Positions 9,127 through 18,639 are shown, numbered from the stretch's first letter. The stretch is 64,000 nucleotides of DNA from Psychromonas sp. CNPT3 (GCF_000153405.2 NC_020802.1:1879883-1943882); one strand, 5' to 3'. Notes: a model not told the origin generated them from the sequence alone. Made by a program: numbers and translations.

Positions 9127-12100
9127 TTATTCATTTTCAGCTTCTTTAGCAACTTGCTTTTCAGCGATTGTTAGGTGATGGTAATTAATTCGTGCCCCTA
9201 ATTTTTCACCGTATTCTGGGCCGAGATTAAACCATGGAGCCGATGCAACATCAGTCCCTCGATCTAATTTTTCCCACTTGATGTTTGGTTTGCTACGTAA
9301 TACACCGGCACCTTTTTTGCCGACATCTTTCGCTAGCATAAATGGACGGATATTTAGACGCACGCCATCATTTAAATCAGGGTTCCAACCGATTGGTTGC
9401 TCAGCTAGCGGCTTCCAGCGAACAAAGATATCTAAGCCTTTCTCACCAATCAAAATAGCTTTAAGTTGCTTCCTCAAATCTTCAGCATGAGCAAGTAAAA
9501 TATCTGCTCCGTCTATCCCATCAACAACCCTGGCTTTTTGATCTTTTATCCAATCATCTAAATAGGTGTAGATAAGTCGTTCAAGTAACTCATAATCTAG
9601 CTTGTGATAGTTAACTAAAACAGAAAAACCTTCTTTATGTCCATCCCAAATCTGCCAGATAAACGGGCGGTGTTTGAATAGCTTGGAGTGTTGGTCAAAG
9701 AACTTATCACGTAACCAGCTTTCTAGGTCTTTGGCTTTTACTGATTTAAGCAGGTTAGCTTCAACCGAGCTTGTCCACTGTTCACCATAGGCTTTATGTA
9801 AAATCATTTCTAAGCGTTTCGTTGCTGATTTCTCACCACGAACAGCAGGGATACAAACAATTCCATCATCATCAACTAAACCTACAAAGTCAGAATTCTT
9901 CTGCATCACCTCACGCATTTCAGGTGCTAGTTCCATCTCTGCATCTAACTCAGCTGGCCATTGGTAACCCAATAAACGTGCGACTGCGACTTGCAATACA
10001 GCGTATTCTTGGCGTAATTCGCCTACCACAGTAGTTTTGCTTTCTTCGTCCCATATTACAGAGGAACATGGGTGACCATGGAAAATCCATTGAGATGGGC
10101 CGTTCGTATATGGCTTCGGGAGCCCATGGGGATATTGTTCAGTAGCTACTTTTTTCCAAAGACTAAGATCGAATGGTATTTTACCTAGTGTTGCATTTGT
10201 GACATTAATTTTTTGATCAATTTGTCTTACAACGGAATTAAAACTCTTAGACTTACAAAAAGCCCATATTGCAGGTAGGTCGTCTTTACATTTAGGTATA
10301 ATAACACCAGTGTTAATATCAAAACTATTTCCAGTGAACAAAGTAGCAGGCAATTTCCCCATTAAGCTAACACAAACCCCCTCAGAATACCTGTATCGCT
10401 CCCAAGCTTTCCATACACCACTTGTATAGTTTTCTAACCTTTCTTTTTCTGCCATCATTTTGAAAAGGTCACCTTTGCCATCTGCCCACTTTAAAAACAG
10501 CGTTCTTCCTGAGAAATCAACAGATTCATTAACAGTCGACTGACAGGTAATATAGGGAAATGCATAATTACACTGTTCCCAAAAACAAACAAAAAACCTT
10601 TTAGAATCAAAAGCCTGAGCACCAGTGCCTGTGTCTACTTTATCTCGTAACAAATTCAAAGAACCTGTTTTTTGTAAAGTGATTCTAAAGTCTGGGTTAT
10701 CCAACTGTTTCTTTTGTTCTAACTTTAGAATGTCACCTGAAATTAATGCTTTCGATTTTAAGGTTGCTGATTTTTGTAAAGTAACATCGATTGCACTAAC
10801 CGTGATGTCATCCGGATGTGTACTAGCAAAAGCATTTTTCTCTTTATTTTTACGGGTTATTGAGACCATACTTATATTAGTAATATTACCAGGTCCATTA
10901 TTAAAGGCTTCAGCCCCCCCCCCTAAAAGCCCAATTAAATTCCACTTTTCATTAATAAGTAATTCTTCTCTAAATTTTTTATAAGAACTTAGAAACATCC
11001 AGTTTTGTGTCAAAACGAGATTTCCCGTTCCACCATCACTACAAAAATCCATACATCTCATGAGAAAAACGGTTGCAAGATCGCTTTTAGCCGACTCATA
11101 TTCTTTACTACAAAACGCCTTTAGCCTCTCACAGTGATATTTCCTACCAAGATAAGGAACATTAGTAACAACCCACTGATATTTATCTGCTAATAAAACA
11201 GCGGCCTTAGCCAGGCCTTGTGCGACTGCTCTAGCTTCGCCGCTTGCATCAGATTTATTAGCCATCGCATGTTGCAATAGCTCCCAAGGTGCAAGTTTAC
11301 TTGATTTCAAGGTCTTTCTTGGATCAATCAAACTTCCCAAGGTTGGCGCATCTTTAAATGTTTCTAGCATCCATTTTATTGCACCTTGTAACTCTTGATC
11401 ATCTTTTGCTAATACTTTCCACTCTTTTTGCGCTTCAGTGATCGACATACCCGAGCACGCTAATTGCAGTTCAGGTAATACACGGTAACCACCCGTATTA
11501 GGGTAACGCCATGCTTCTAAGGCTAAGGCAAACGCAGCTAGCTCTACACAGCGTTGGTCTAGCTCTAAACCGTGGATATTATCACGTATTACTGCATCAA
11601 CAGCCTCGGTCTCCGTTAGACCTTCAAGCTGCATGCGCATCGGCACTAACATTAAAAACTTAGCCACCAAAAAGTGACCCGATCCACAACATGGATCCAG
11701 TGTTTTTAACTCAGATAAGTGCTCAGGCCATTTATCAAAACCACCTGCAGCGGGTTTCCACTCGTTAGAACCTTCATCCTTGGTGAAACGTAAATACTCT
11801 AAAGGTACACCAGGAATTGATGCTAGTTCGCGCAGCTCTTGTTCATTGTTGGCACGGAGAAAATCATCTTGTGTGAGGCGTTTATTTGCCCACCAAGCAC
11901 CTAATGCGTTATCTAATAAAAAGCTAACCATGTAAGGTTCGGTAAATAGCTGAGTTACGGGGCTTAGCTCTTGTGCACCAATTTTTACGCCCGATTTGTT
12001 GACCTGGTCTTTCTTTTTGGTTTGCCAGAACTGATAACACCAGCCCAAGCTGTCTTGCGCTTGGTAAGTTTCTGGATCAAGTCTTGAAATCAGACTTTCA

Positions 12101-12600
12101 AGTTCATTCACATGGTTAATGGATAGCTTTACTTCAAACACTGGTGAATCGACACGGAAGATTTGTGGTAGCATTTTTTGTGCTAAGCGCCCCGCCAGCT
12201 CCCAGCCATCTTTGCAATCAGATTCTTCTTCGGCGAGTTCTGCACACTCTTCTATTGTCACGGCGGTATATTGGTCATACATCAGCAGGTTGTTTTGTGC
12301 TAAATAACACGCAAATAACATACGATGCCAATGCTCATAAGCCATCTCGTTAGTCAGGCGCTCAATCTCCTGCTTGCCATCCTGTAAACTATCACCCAAC
12401 TGACGCGCATGAGCACGCAGTTTATTACGTAACTGGCGTTCTGGTTCTCGCTCAGGTTCATTGAGATAATTTGGCATCTTGCTATCGGCAACACCTAAGC
12501 GTTGAAGGGCTTCTTCAACAGCAACTTCTACAATGTCTCTGGCTTTGATGACGGTATTTTCTAGTTTTTTACGCATTACTTTATCGAGTGGCGGTCTCAT
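9127..12600 (-). CDS. pglX: BREX adenine-specific DNA methyltransferase PglX
   Basis: PglX marks host DNA by N6-adenine methylation and is required for BREX defence. Of 1157 residues, motif I is DPCCGSGHF (~302-310), and motif IV is NVPY (~478), a known variant of NPPY. The C-terminal half is the expected target-recognition and partner-binding region. A run of ten G on the coding strand encodes part of LLGGGAEAF (~residues 559-565). With ten G the frame is open to the end, so the gene is ON as sequenced. Loss or gain of one G would truncate the protein just after the catalytic motifs. A 213-bp gap with two hairpins separates it from brxC upstream. Confidence 0.93.
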   Translation of the reverse strand: MRPPLDKVMRKKLENTVIKARDIVEVAVEEALQRLGVADSKMPNYLNEPEREPERQLRNKLRAHARQLGDSLQDGKQEIERLTNEMAYEHWHRMLFACYLAQNNLLMYDQYTAVTIEECAELAEEESDCKDGWELAGRLAQKMLPQIFRVDSPVFEVKLSINHVNELESLISRLDPETYQAQDSLGWCYQFWQTKKKDQVNKSGVKIGAQELSPVTQLFTEPYMVSFLLDNALGAWWANKRLTQDDFLRANNEQELRELASIPGVPLEYLRFTKDEGSNEWKPAAGGFDKWPEHLSELKTLDPCCGSGHFLVAKFLMLVPMRMQLEGLTETEAVDAVIRDNIHGLELDQRCVELAAFALALEAWRYPNTGGYRVLPELQLACSGMSITEAQKEWKVLAKDDQELQGAIKWMLETFKDAPTLGSLIDPRKTLKSSKLAPWELLQHAMANKSDASGEARAVAQGLAKAAVLLADKYQWVVTNVPYLGRKYHCERLKAFCSKEYESAKSDLATVFLMRCMDFCSDGGTGNLVLTQNWMFLSSYKKFREELLINEKWNLIGLLGGGAEAFNNGPGNITNISMVSITRKNKEKNAFASTHPDDITVSAIDVTLQKSATLKSKALISGDILKLEQKKQLDNPDFRITLQKTGSLNLLRDKVDTGTGAQAFDSKRFFVCFWEQCNYAFPYITCQSTVNESVDFSGRTLFLKWADGKGDLFKMMAEKERLENYTSGVWKAWERYRYSEGVCVSLMGKLPATLFTGNSFDINTGVIIPKCKDDLPAIWAFCKSKSFNSVVRQIDQKINVTNATLGKIPFDLSLWKKVATEQYPHGLPKPYTNGPSQWIFHGHPCSSVIWDEESKTTVVGELRQEYAVLQVAVARLLGYQWPAELDAEMELAPEMREVMQKNSDFVGLVDDDGIVCIPAVRGEKSATKRLEMILHKAYGEQWTSSVEANLLKSVKAKDLESWLRDKFFDQHSKLFKHRPFIWQIWDGHKEGFSVLVNYHKLDYELLERLIYTYLDDWIKDQKARVVDGIDGADILLAHAEDLRKQLKAILIGEKGLDIFVRWKPLAEQPIGWNPDLNDGVRLNIRPFMLAKDVGKKGAGVLRSKPNIKWEKLDRGTDVASAPWFNLGPEYGEKLGARINYHHLTIAEKQVAKEAENE
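10914..10923. repeat. homopolymeric C10 (G10 in coding strand) inside pglX
   Basis: Ten consecutive C on the plus strand lie inside pglX in an otherwise AT-rich gene. Such G-tracts are typical slipped-strand contingency loci. From established knowledge, the Streptomyces Pgl system also varies through a G-tract in pglX. Ten units keep the frame open here. Confidence 0.85.
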
Positions 12601-12647
12601 GTTTTTCTTCTTAAATTAGGAATCATTACACAATAACTTACGCTAAA

Positions 12648-12690
12648 TTGTTTTCAAAAAGCCTGAAATGACTGGTTATTTTGAAAACAA
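12648..12690. promoter_or_regulatory. 12-bp perfect inverted repeat upstream of pglX
   Basis: The arms TTGTTTTCAAAA (12648-12659) and TTTTGAAAACAA (12679-12690) are separated by 19 bp. The symmetry continues imperfectly outward (ACTTACGCT against AGCGCAAGT). It lies 48 bp upstream of the pglX start on the minus strand. It could be a binding site or an mRNA hairpin setting the brxC/pglX ratio. Confidence 0.5.
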
Positions 12691-12733
12691 AAGCGCAAGT
12701 AATTTTGAAGCCGATCCTTAGTTAAACTTTTAA

Positions 12734-12762
12734 CCCGTTTAATTCCTATAAAATTAAACGGG
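12734..12762 (-). terminator. hairpin after brxC, possible attenuator
   Basis: Perfect 11-bp arms (CCCGTTTAATT and AATTAAACGGG) with a 7-base loop lie about 50 bp after the brxC stop. Read on the minus strand they are followed by TTAAAAGTTT, not a full T-tract. A partial terminator or processing site between brxC and pglX is plausible. Confidence 0.45.
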
Positions 12763-12813
12763 CTTATCGGTAAGTTTTAGAGCTAAATGTTGGTGCTAAC
12801 TTAGAAGCACTAT

Positions 12814-15800
12814 CTAACTAGGGACAACTGGTCCATTGGCTAGCTGCTCACGTATCTCATTTTCAACATAGGCTAACCAATCTTGTAACTCTTTTTCTGT
12901 TTTAATGATGGGTTTATTGAGTCTGTAATACTGTGTTTTCGGTTGCAGTTCACTGATTGCATCCTTTAGTACCCTGCTAAAAATACTTGCTAGCGCAGCT
13001 GTTTTATCGTTCCATCTGTTGAAGTTAATCTCGTCCAACGAATCAAACATCGAAGCGATATCACTGACATTGATTTCAGGTACTTTATCTAAGTTTCTAT
13101 TTTTTAAGAACACTTCTCTTTTAGCTTCATCGAGTTGTAACCAGTTTTCATCCTCACAAAGCTCTAGCATGCAGTTACGATGTTCTTCTTCAAAACGAGT
13201 ACGATGTGCTGTGAGTGCATCACGCAGTGCATTGCTAGCTTGTTTAAGTAGAGGCTCAACAGGACTCGGATCTGCTAATAAACTACGGTTAGCTAAGATG
13301 GCTTCGTGCTCATGGTTTAAGGTTTTATAAATAGCGAGATCACGACAGTAGCTCAAAGCATTCTCTAATTGCTTCCAATATTTTAAACGTAATGATGATT
13401 TATCTGCCAAGTCGTTCCAATTTTCAAAGTCACTTAATAATTGATCTTTATGTTCAAATACTTTTTGTAGTTGATCATTACCCGAGTACATTTCTAGCTC
13501 AGACAGTAGTGACGTGCAGGGTGCCATTGGCAAAGGTGCACTGCCTCCCGCTTGATTAGCGACATTTTTGGCATTGATAATGGCTAGCGGTAATTTTGTA
13601 ACCTCTTCACCTGAATCACACGTTTGTTCATGTAATGCTGAAACAACCCCCTTTACTTTAATTAACTGCACTTTTGACAGTGTGACATTTTCAGGTCGGA
13701 ACTTAGTTTGCGTCAATGATGATCGATCTAAGCTTTTAGCATCTATTGCGCGCTCTTGAGAGTCTGATGCTTTTAGCACTCCAGAGGCTAACATTGCGTA
13801 TAAAGCGCCATCAATTATGTCGTTACTCCAACCGTATGGTGCTTGTTTGAAATTATCACGAATATCTTTGCCTAGTTTCATTGCACCAATAAAGCGATGT
13901 ATTTCAGCACATACAGGGTGTTTGTCAGTTTCACCGTTGTAACCTAATTTACTTAACGCATTGGGATCAGCGAGTTTACTCGCTGTTTCATATACTTTTG
14001 CCCAAGCTGGGTCATCTGCCATTTTGAACTTGTGGTATAAACGCTGACAAGCCAACTCTCCAGCACTTTGGATCTGTTGTGCTAAATCGTCTCCTTCTAT
14101 TTCTTGTCCACCCGCTAAACGCACTTGTATCTCGCCAAAGATATCCTTTAAGTAAGATTTTTTGGCACGTTCAGCTTCACGTAAGCGTGTTTCCATCGCT
14201 TGCATTGCATCTTTACCCGCCTCTGTTGTCGCTCGCCCACGGACCTCTAAGGTAGTTTCGGCTGCTTTTAAACTAACAATCGCTTTTTGTAATTCACTGC
14301 GATGGATCACTGGCACATAGATATAAATGATTGCACTGTCTGGATCGGCACCTCGTGATAAGTCGTTAAATTGCTTTTCAGTTTTCTCTGGGGCCCAAGC
14401 ACAAATGCGTTTATCGGCATCTGCAGGTAATTCGTCTTCAAAAAAAACATTAACCGTTCTTGACTCTGCAACATCGCCCTGTGTAAAACGAGCTTGTGCT
14501 TGTGCAACTTGGTTACGGATGTAGTTTTGGATCTCTTTTGCGCGATATGTTCCTAGCGTTTGTAGGTTACCCATCATGTCGTTTTCTTGGCGACGAAATT
14601 CGTCATACCAGGCTTGGCTCTCAACCGTTTGTAGGCTGTATTCACGACCTTGCTCAGTTTCACGAAACATGATCAAGTGTTCGTCTTCTAATACTTGTAG
14701 CATTTTTGGCACAAGTGGACGCAGTTTATGTTTGCCGTTATGGAGATCTTCAAGCAGTAAATCAGCTAGCGCATCTATTGTTGCATAAATACCGTATTCC
14801 ATCTCTGCGGGTAACTTGCTGATCAATAAAATTAACGACAGTAAACGACCTTGTAACTGCTCGTCTTCATTGCCTGCTCGTTTACGGCTGATGGTTTCAT
14901 AGATATCTTTTGAGATAACCCCTGTTTGCAGCAAGTTCGTTGAAATTTGATCGTATAAAAAATCAGCAGGCACAACATAACCTAGTTCTTTATTGGCTGT
15001 TATTTTTAATGCCTCATGCACCACACGCAGTTGGTTACGCAGTTGCGAGCCTGTGCCTGTTCTGTCTAACGCAGGCAGAATACGCTCCCAGAAACGACGA
15101 CGAATGGGCAATAGCGGGTAATCTGGCACCATCCACTGTTCATCGTCTTTATTGTGCTCTATTGTGCTGCCACGAAGGTGACGTGAAATTTCACCCAGGT
15201 TATCGTTTACCACATCTTGCACATTTTGTTTTTTTGATTCTTTTTTCTGTAGGATGACTTTACGAATAACGGCATCTACATCTGTGTCTTCAAGCTGAAC
15301 AGATACTTGGAATCGCCCCATTAAACGCTGTAAATTTGCCATGCCAGACAATGCACTCTGCCCTGTTGCGACAAACAGTAACTTAGATTTTAACTCACTG
15401 GCACCACTACACGTTTCAACGACTTCTTGTACATCAAAGGCTTTTTGAACGCTGTCACCTATGTATTGTTGCACTTCATCTAACACCACTAAGGTTAGTG
15501 GTAATTCACCATCGTTGGAAATAGCTTCTACAATCGCTGAAACCATTTCGTCGTTAGTGACATCATCAACAATATTGTATTGTGCACGTAACATTTCACG
15601 CACTTCTTTGATGTCGGAGCCTATACCTGGCGTCACTTCTAATATTGCCTTGTGCAAAATAGGCGATACATGTAAGTTTTTGAGTTCTTTGGTCCAGGTG
15701 TCAACGCCCTCTTTCACTTTTGCATTGGCTTCTACATAGGCTTTAACTTTTTCTAAAACACCTTCCGATTTTAACCACATCACAAACCGTGCATGGTGAT

Positions 15801-16293
15801 ACTGTTCTGGTAACCCTGCAGACTTAAAGATAATGCCTAACAGCGCTAAACGTACTTTGTCACCTGCACCAGCCCCTAAAGTACCCGATGCGGCATAAAG
15901 GCCACCGTTTTGTACGGCTTGTGCTGATAGCGCTTGAAAATGTTTTGCTATGTGCTCTGGAAGATCGGTAATAGACCTAGCATCTGAACCATCATTAAGT
16001 GTTTGGTTAGTCCATAGGGCACGTAACATTTTTGCCAGGTGGGATTTTCCTGAGCCAAAGAAACCACTTATCCAAACCCCTGGTTGCTCACTATTAGCTT
16101 TAAACGCTTCTAGATAATTATTTAATATGCTATCCATGCCTTTAGCGTAAGCACCATCACAGACGAATGTACGTAGTTCGTATTCTAAGGTGGCTAATGC
16201 CCCTTGAGACATGTCATCTTTTACCTGTGCAACACCATTATTGGCCAAACGACTAGTGACCGGATCATTTACAAATATTTCGCGATTTAGCAT
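12814..16293 (-). CDS. brxC: BREX large P-loop ATPase BrxC
   Basis: BrxC is the large AAA+-like ATPase of BREX. The 1159-residue length is normal for the family. Walker A is GFFGSGKS (~77-84) and Walker B is LVVLDEVQQY (~268-277); the N-terminus (NDPVTSRLANNGVAQV) also fits the family. AAGGAAAATCC precedes the ATG at a good distance. It starts 9 bp after the brxB stop. The rest of the chain is helical with coiled-coil stretches, as in other BrxC proteins. Confidence 0.93.
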   Translation of the reverse strand: MLNREIFVNDPVTSRLANNGVAQVKDDMSQGALATLEYELRTFVCDGAYAKGMDSILNNYLEAFKANSEQPGVWISGFFGSGKSHLAKMLRALWTNQTLNDGSDARSITDLPEHIAKHFQALSAQAVQNGGLYAASGTLGAGAGDKVRLALLGIIFKSAGLPEQYHHARFVMWLKSEGVLEKVKAYVEANAKVKEGVDTWTKELKNLHVSPILHKAILEVTPGIGSDIKEVREMLRAQYNIVDDVTNDEMVSAIVEAISNDGELPLTLVVLDEVQQYIGDSVQKAFDVQEVVETCSGASELKSKLLFVATGQSALSGMANLQRLMGRFQVSVQLEDTDVDAVIRKVILQKKESKKQNVQDVVNDNLGEISRHLRGSTIEHNKDDEQWMVPDYPLLPIRRRFWERILPALDRTGTGSQLRNQLRVVHEALKITANKELGYVVPADFLYDQISTNLLQTGVISKDIYETISRKRAGNEDEQLQGRLLSLILLISKLPAEMEYGIYATIDALADLLLEDLHNGKHKLRPLVPKMLQVLEDEHLIMFRETEQGREYSLQTVESQAWYDEFRRQENDMMGNLQTLGTYRAKEIQNYIRNQVAQAQARFTQGDVAESRTVNVFFEDELPADADKRICAWAPEKTEKQFNDLSRGADPDSAIIYIYVPVIHRSELQKAIVSLKAAETTLEVRGRATTEAGKDAMQAMETRLREAERAKKSYLKDIFGEIQVRLAGGQEIEGDDLAQQIQSAGELACQRLYHKFKMADDPAWAKVYETASKLADPNALSKLGYNGETDKHPVCAEIHRFIGAMKLGKDIRDNFKQAPYGWSNDIIDGALYAMLASGVLKASDSQERAIDAKSLDRSSLTQTKFRPENVTLSKVQLIKVKGVVSALHEQTCDSGEEVTKLPLAIINAKNVANQAGGSAPLPMAPCTSLLSELEMYSGNDQLQKVFEHKDQLLSDFENWNDLADKSSLRLKYWKQLENALSYCRDLAIYKTLNHEHEAILANRSLLADPSPVEPLLKQASNALRDALTAHRTRFEEEHRNCMLELCEDENWLQLDEAKREVFLKNRNLDKVPEINVSDIASMFDSLDEINFNRWNDKTAALASIFSRVLKDAISELQPKTQYYRLNKPIIKTEKELQDWLAYVENEIREQLANGPVVPS

Positions 16294-16302
16294 GGATTTT
16301 CC

Positions 16303-16848
16303 TTATGACGTTGCAGAGATAGCGGTAGCGTGATAACCCCATCCATCTTTTGCATCGAGTAATTGATAATTGTTATTTTGAACTTCACCTGGGAAGAAAA
16401 CGACCAATCGGCCTTTTATTTTTTCGGCTAATAATTCCACTACACCAGAGACTGATGCAAAACCAAACAGTGTTCCGCAGCCTAACAATGCAACAACACT
16501 ATCTTCAGATTGATTGTTTTCGACTTTGGCAATTAAGTTAGCAATTAGCTCATCTGCAAAGTCATCATATATTCCCTTCAGGTATTCAGGATCTTCAAAA
16601 TAGGTTTCTTTGTAATCTTGTTCGCTCATCCAGTTTTCGAAGCTATGGGTTATATCTAACAACTGCCATGGATGATTATGTTTAGTCGTTGCTTGCTCAA
16701 ATTCCTCTACTCTGGCGCGTAGCTTTAATTCATCTTCTTTGTGGTAAACTAAGAAGATAGTACGCTCGTCAGAAGACACTGCTGATGGCCAGGGAATACT
16801 GATATGGCTTTCAAAGCTGGTTAGCAATTTTGATAATCTGTCTGACAT
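16303..16848 (-). CDS. brxB: BREX protein BrxB (DUF1788)
   Basis: A small soluble BREX core protein of the DUF1788 family. I start it at the ATG at 16846-16848 (MSDRLSKLLTSFESH) and not at an ATG 51 bp upstream. The downstream one has a GAGGT ribosome site 5 bases away, leaves one base after the brxA stop, and gives the usual family N-terminus. The protein is then 181 residues. Conserved-looking segments include FLVYHKEDEL and VVALLGCGTLFGF. It sits between brxA and brxC as in type I BREX loci. No catalytic motif is visible. Confidence 0.9.
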   Translation of the reverse strand: MSDRLSKLLTSFESHISIPWPSAVSSDERTIFLVYHKEDELKLRARVEEFEQATTKHNHPWQLLDITHSFENWMSEQDYKETYFEDPEYLKGIYDDFADELIANLIAKVENNQSEDSVVALLGCGTLFGFASVSGVVELLAEKIKGRLVVFFPGEVQNNNYQLLDAKDGWGYHATAISATS

Positions 16849-16849
16849 G

Positions 16850-17611
16850 TTAGACCTCAGGTAGGTTAATAGAGGGAAAAGTGACTTCAACCACTTCACT
16901 GGCTTGCTTAAAGTTTATTAGCCCCCGTAAGGAAGCTCTATGTGCAAGCTCAAACAAATGTTCTTTATCTTGCGATAACATTTGGCACCAAAAACTGTCA
17001 AACATACGTTGACCAGATAAACCATGACAGTGCGCTAAAAACAGTGCATAAGCCAAATTTACATAAGTTGCTTTAGGCTGTGAGCGATATTTTTTAGCTT
17101 TACCTTCAAGATAACCAGCTTGAGTCCATGTCCCGTTGATATTTTGCGCGAATGATTTTAATGAGGCCGCGCTAAAACGTTCTGGATCATCTTTAGCCAA
17201 ATGCTCTTCTACTGTTTCACGCGATAAGCGGGCACCCTGTTGAAGCGGGAGAATAACGTTAACTGAACCTCTAAGAATGGGATCTCGGGCAACAGCAAGC
17301 TGTAATGCTAATATCGGCTGTGCATCTTCAGATAGTTCCCACCATTGACGGAATACATTAAACAATGGGATATCCAAAGATATACCGTATAAATCGACTA
17401 AATGCCTAAAAGTTAATGTTCGGGATTTTTCAGTTGGCTTATGCAAAATATTGAAGTTGATAACATCGTCTTTATAATCTTGTTTAGTGGCAGTATCAGC
17501 TCTAGCAAATAAAAGTACTTTAAGTTCTTCAATCATCATACTTCTTGCTGAATGTGCACCATTGCGACCAAATTTAAAACCATATGCAATGAGTTGCTCT
17601 TCTGTGATCAT
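16850..17611 (-). CDS. brxA: BREX protein BrxA (DUF1819)
   Basis: A member of the DUF1819/BrxA family, recognised by locus order and general pattern: N-terminal helices with a conserved SR-type segment, then short helical and winged-helix-like parts. From family knowledge BrxA is a small DNA-binding protein. At 253 residues it is longer than the ~200 residues of common type I members. Its ATG overlaps the stop of the WYL regulator gene (ATGA), so the regulator and the BREX genes form one transcript. Confidence 0.85.
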   Translation of the reverse strand: MITEEQLIAYGFKFGRNGAHSARSMMIEELKVLLFARADTATKQDYKDDVINFNILHKPTEKSRTLTFRHLVDLYGISLDIPLFNVFRQWWELSEDAQPILALQLAVARDPILRGSVNVILPLQQGARLSRETVEEHLAKDDPERFSAASLKSFAQNINGTWTQAGYLEGKAKKYRSQPKATYVNLAYALFLAHCHGLSGQRMFDSFWCQMLSQDKEHLFELAHRASLRGLINFKQASEVVEVTFPSINLPEV

Positions 17612-18483
17612 TTTTTTATTTCCTGATAGCCTGGTGCTAGATAAGCATTTTCAACACCATAGATTGCTTCGCGTGCTTTTAATGCAAGTTGGTACTGCTT
17701 ACAATTTAGAAAATGCGTTTCTGAACAATCGACGTTCCACTGATTTAGCATATATCCTGCTAATGCGGCTCTTATGGGTAATCTAAGCTCTCCGTTTACC
17801 ATTGCATAATCTAACTCAATTCCCTCGGGAAATCGTGCATTAGGGTGTGGGATCAATACTAAATCAACGATGCGATTCCATTGATTATCTGAATCTCTCT
17901 TTTGTGCAACCGTTATCTCTTTATCTATAATGTCTAGTTGTTTAAAACGGGTAATAACAAAATCTTTAAACGTTTCACTGCTACCGTCGTATGCCCTTAC
18001 ATGCCATCGTTTACCATTGTTTACAATGGAGTGAGGAATAATCACACGTTTTTTAGTGCCTGAATTCAAAGACACATACTCACAAGCCAATGCTTTATGT
18101 TTAGCAATGGCACGCATAACAGTTGAAATAGTTTGAGATGAAGGGTTTACTAGACTCAAACTATTAATACACGTTTGATGAAGCTGGTTTGGATAAGGCA
18201 TCCCAAGATCACATGACAGCTTGTGAAGGATTGATTCAGCTTCGTGCTCAAACAGCGGTTTAAACGTATCAGCAATATGATATGTTTTAGTAGTATGACG
18301 AAGATCCATGTTCGCAGGTACTAACTCACGATAAATAGCAAAATCTCTTGTCGCAGCCGCCGGTCCTATTTTAAACTTATCAATAAGATCCACTCTTGAT
18401 ATTTCGCCTAAATAACTTAGGCACAAATCAATAAATATAAGTCTTTCTCTCTGGATATAAGACATTTCGTCAATAAGTTTCAT
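17608..18483 (-). CDS. brxR: WYL-domain transcriptional regulator of BREX (BrxR-like)
   Basis: An N-terminal winged helix (RERLIFIDLCLSYLGEISR, then DLIDKFKIGPAAATRDF) is followed by a WYL domain (KRWHVRAYDGSSETFKDFVITRF). This is the architecture of BrxR/CapW repressors that control BREX and other defence operons. Three in-frame ATGs are possible, at 18501, 18483 and 18465. The first lies inside a perfect inverted repeat that is the likely operator, so I place the start at 18483; 18465 is also possible. It is the first gene of the BREX operon and overlaps brxA. Autorepression is inferred from published BrxR systems. Confidence 0.85.
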   Translation of the reverse strand: MKLIDEMSYIQRERLIFIDLCLSYLGEISRVDLIDKFKIGPAAATRDFAIYRELVPANMDLRHTTKTYHIADTFKPLFEHEAESILHKLSCDLGMPYPNQLHQTCINSLSLVNPSSQTISTVMRAIAKHKALACEYVSLNSGTKKRVIIPHSIVNNGKRWHVRAYDGSSETFKDFVITRFKQLDIIDKEITVAQKRDSDNQWNRIVDLVLIPHPNARFPEGIELDYAMVNGELRLPIRAALAGYMLNQWNVDCSETHFLNCKQYQLALKAREAIYGVENAYLAPGYQEIKK

Positions 18484-18495
18484 ATAAAGCCCAAT

Positions 18496-18524
18496 AATCA
18501 TGTATACCGTTAATATACATGATT
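18496..18524. promoter_or_regulatory. perfect 11-bp inverted repeat, candidate BrxR operator
   Basis: The arms AATCATGTATA (18496-18506) and TATACATGATT (18514-18524) are exactly complementary with a 7-bp spacer, directly upstream of the WYL regulator. Position and symmetry match operator sites of WYL/BrxR dimers. It overlaps the most upstream possible ATG. Confidence 0.7.
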
Positions 18525-18639
18525 AAATAACACCATGAAATCAAAATGATTAGTTGTTGTAATGGTTTATGATATAGGTCACTTAGTTATCAAAAGTAAA
18601 ATAATACATCCTCATTTTTTGAGGATCCCAGCTGCATAT

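Noticed and set aside
14940-15257. Plus-strand reading frame of about 100 codons inside brxC
   Set aside because: It lies antisense to a well-supported gene, has no ribosome site or family resemblance, and its composition mirrors the brxC codons. The same holds for the plus-strand frames inside pglX and the other antisense frames in the window.
16849-16899. An upstream start for brxB adding 17 residues
   Set aside because: It would overlap brxA by about 50 bp and lacks a ribosome site, whereas the ATG at 16848 has GAGGT at the right distance and a typical N-terminus.
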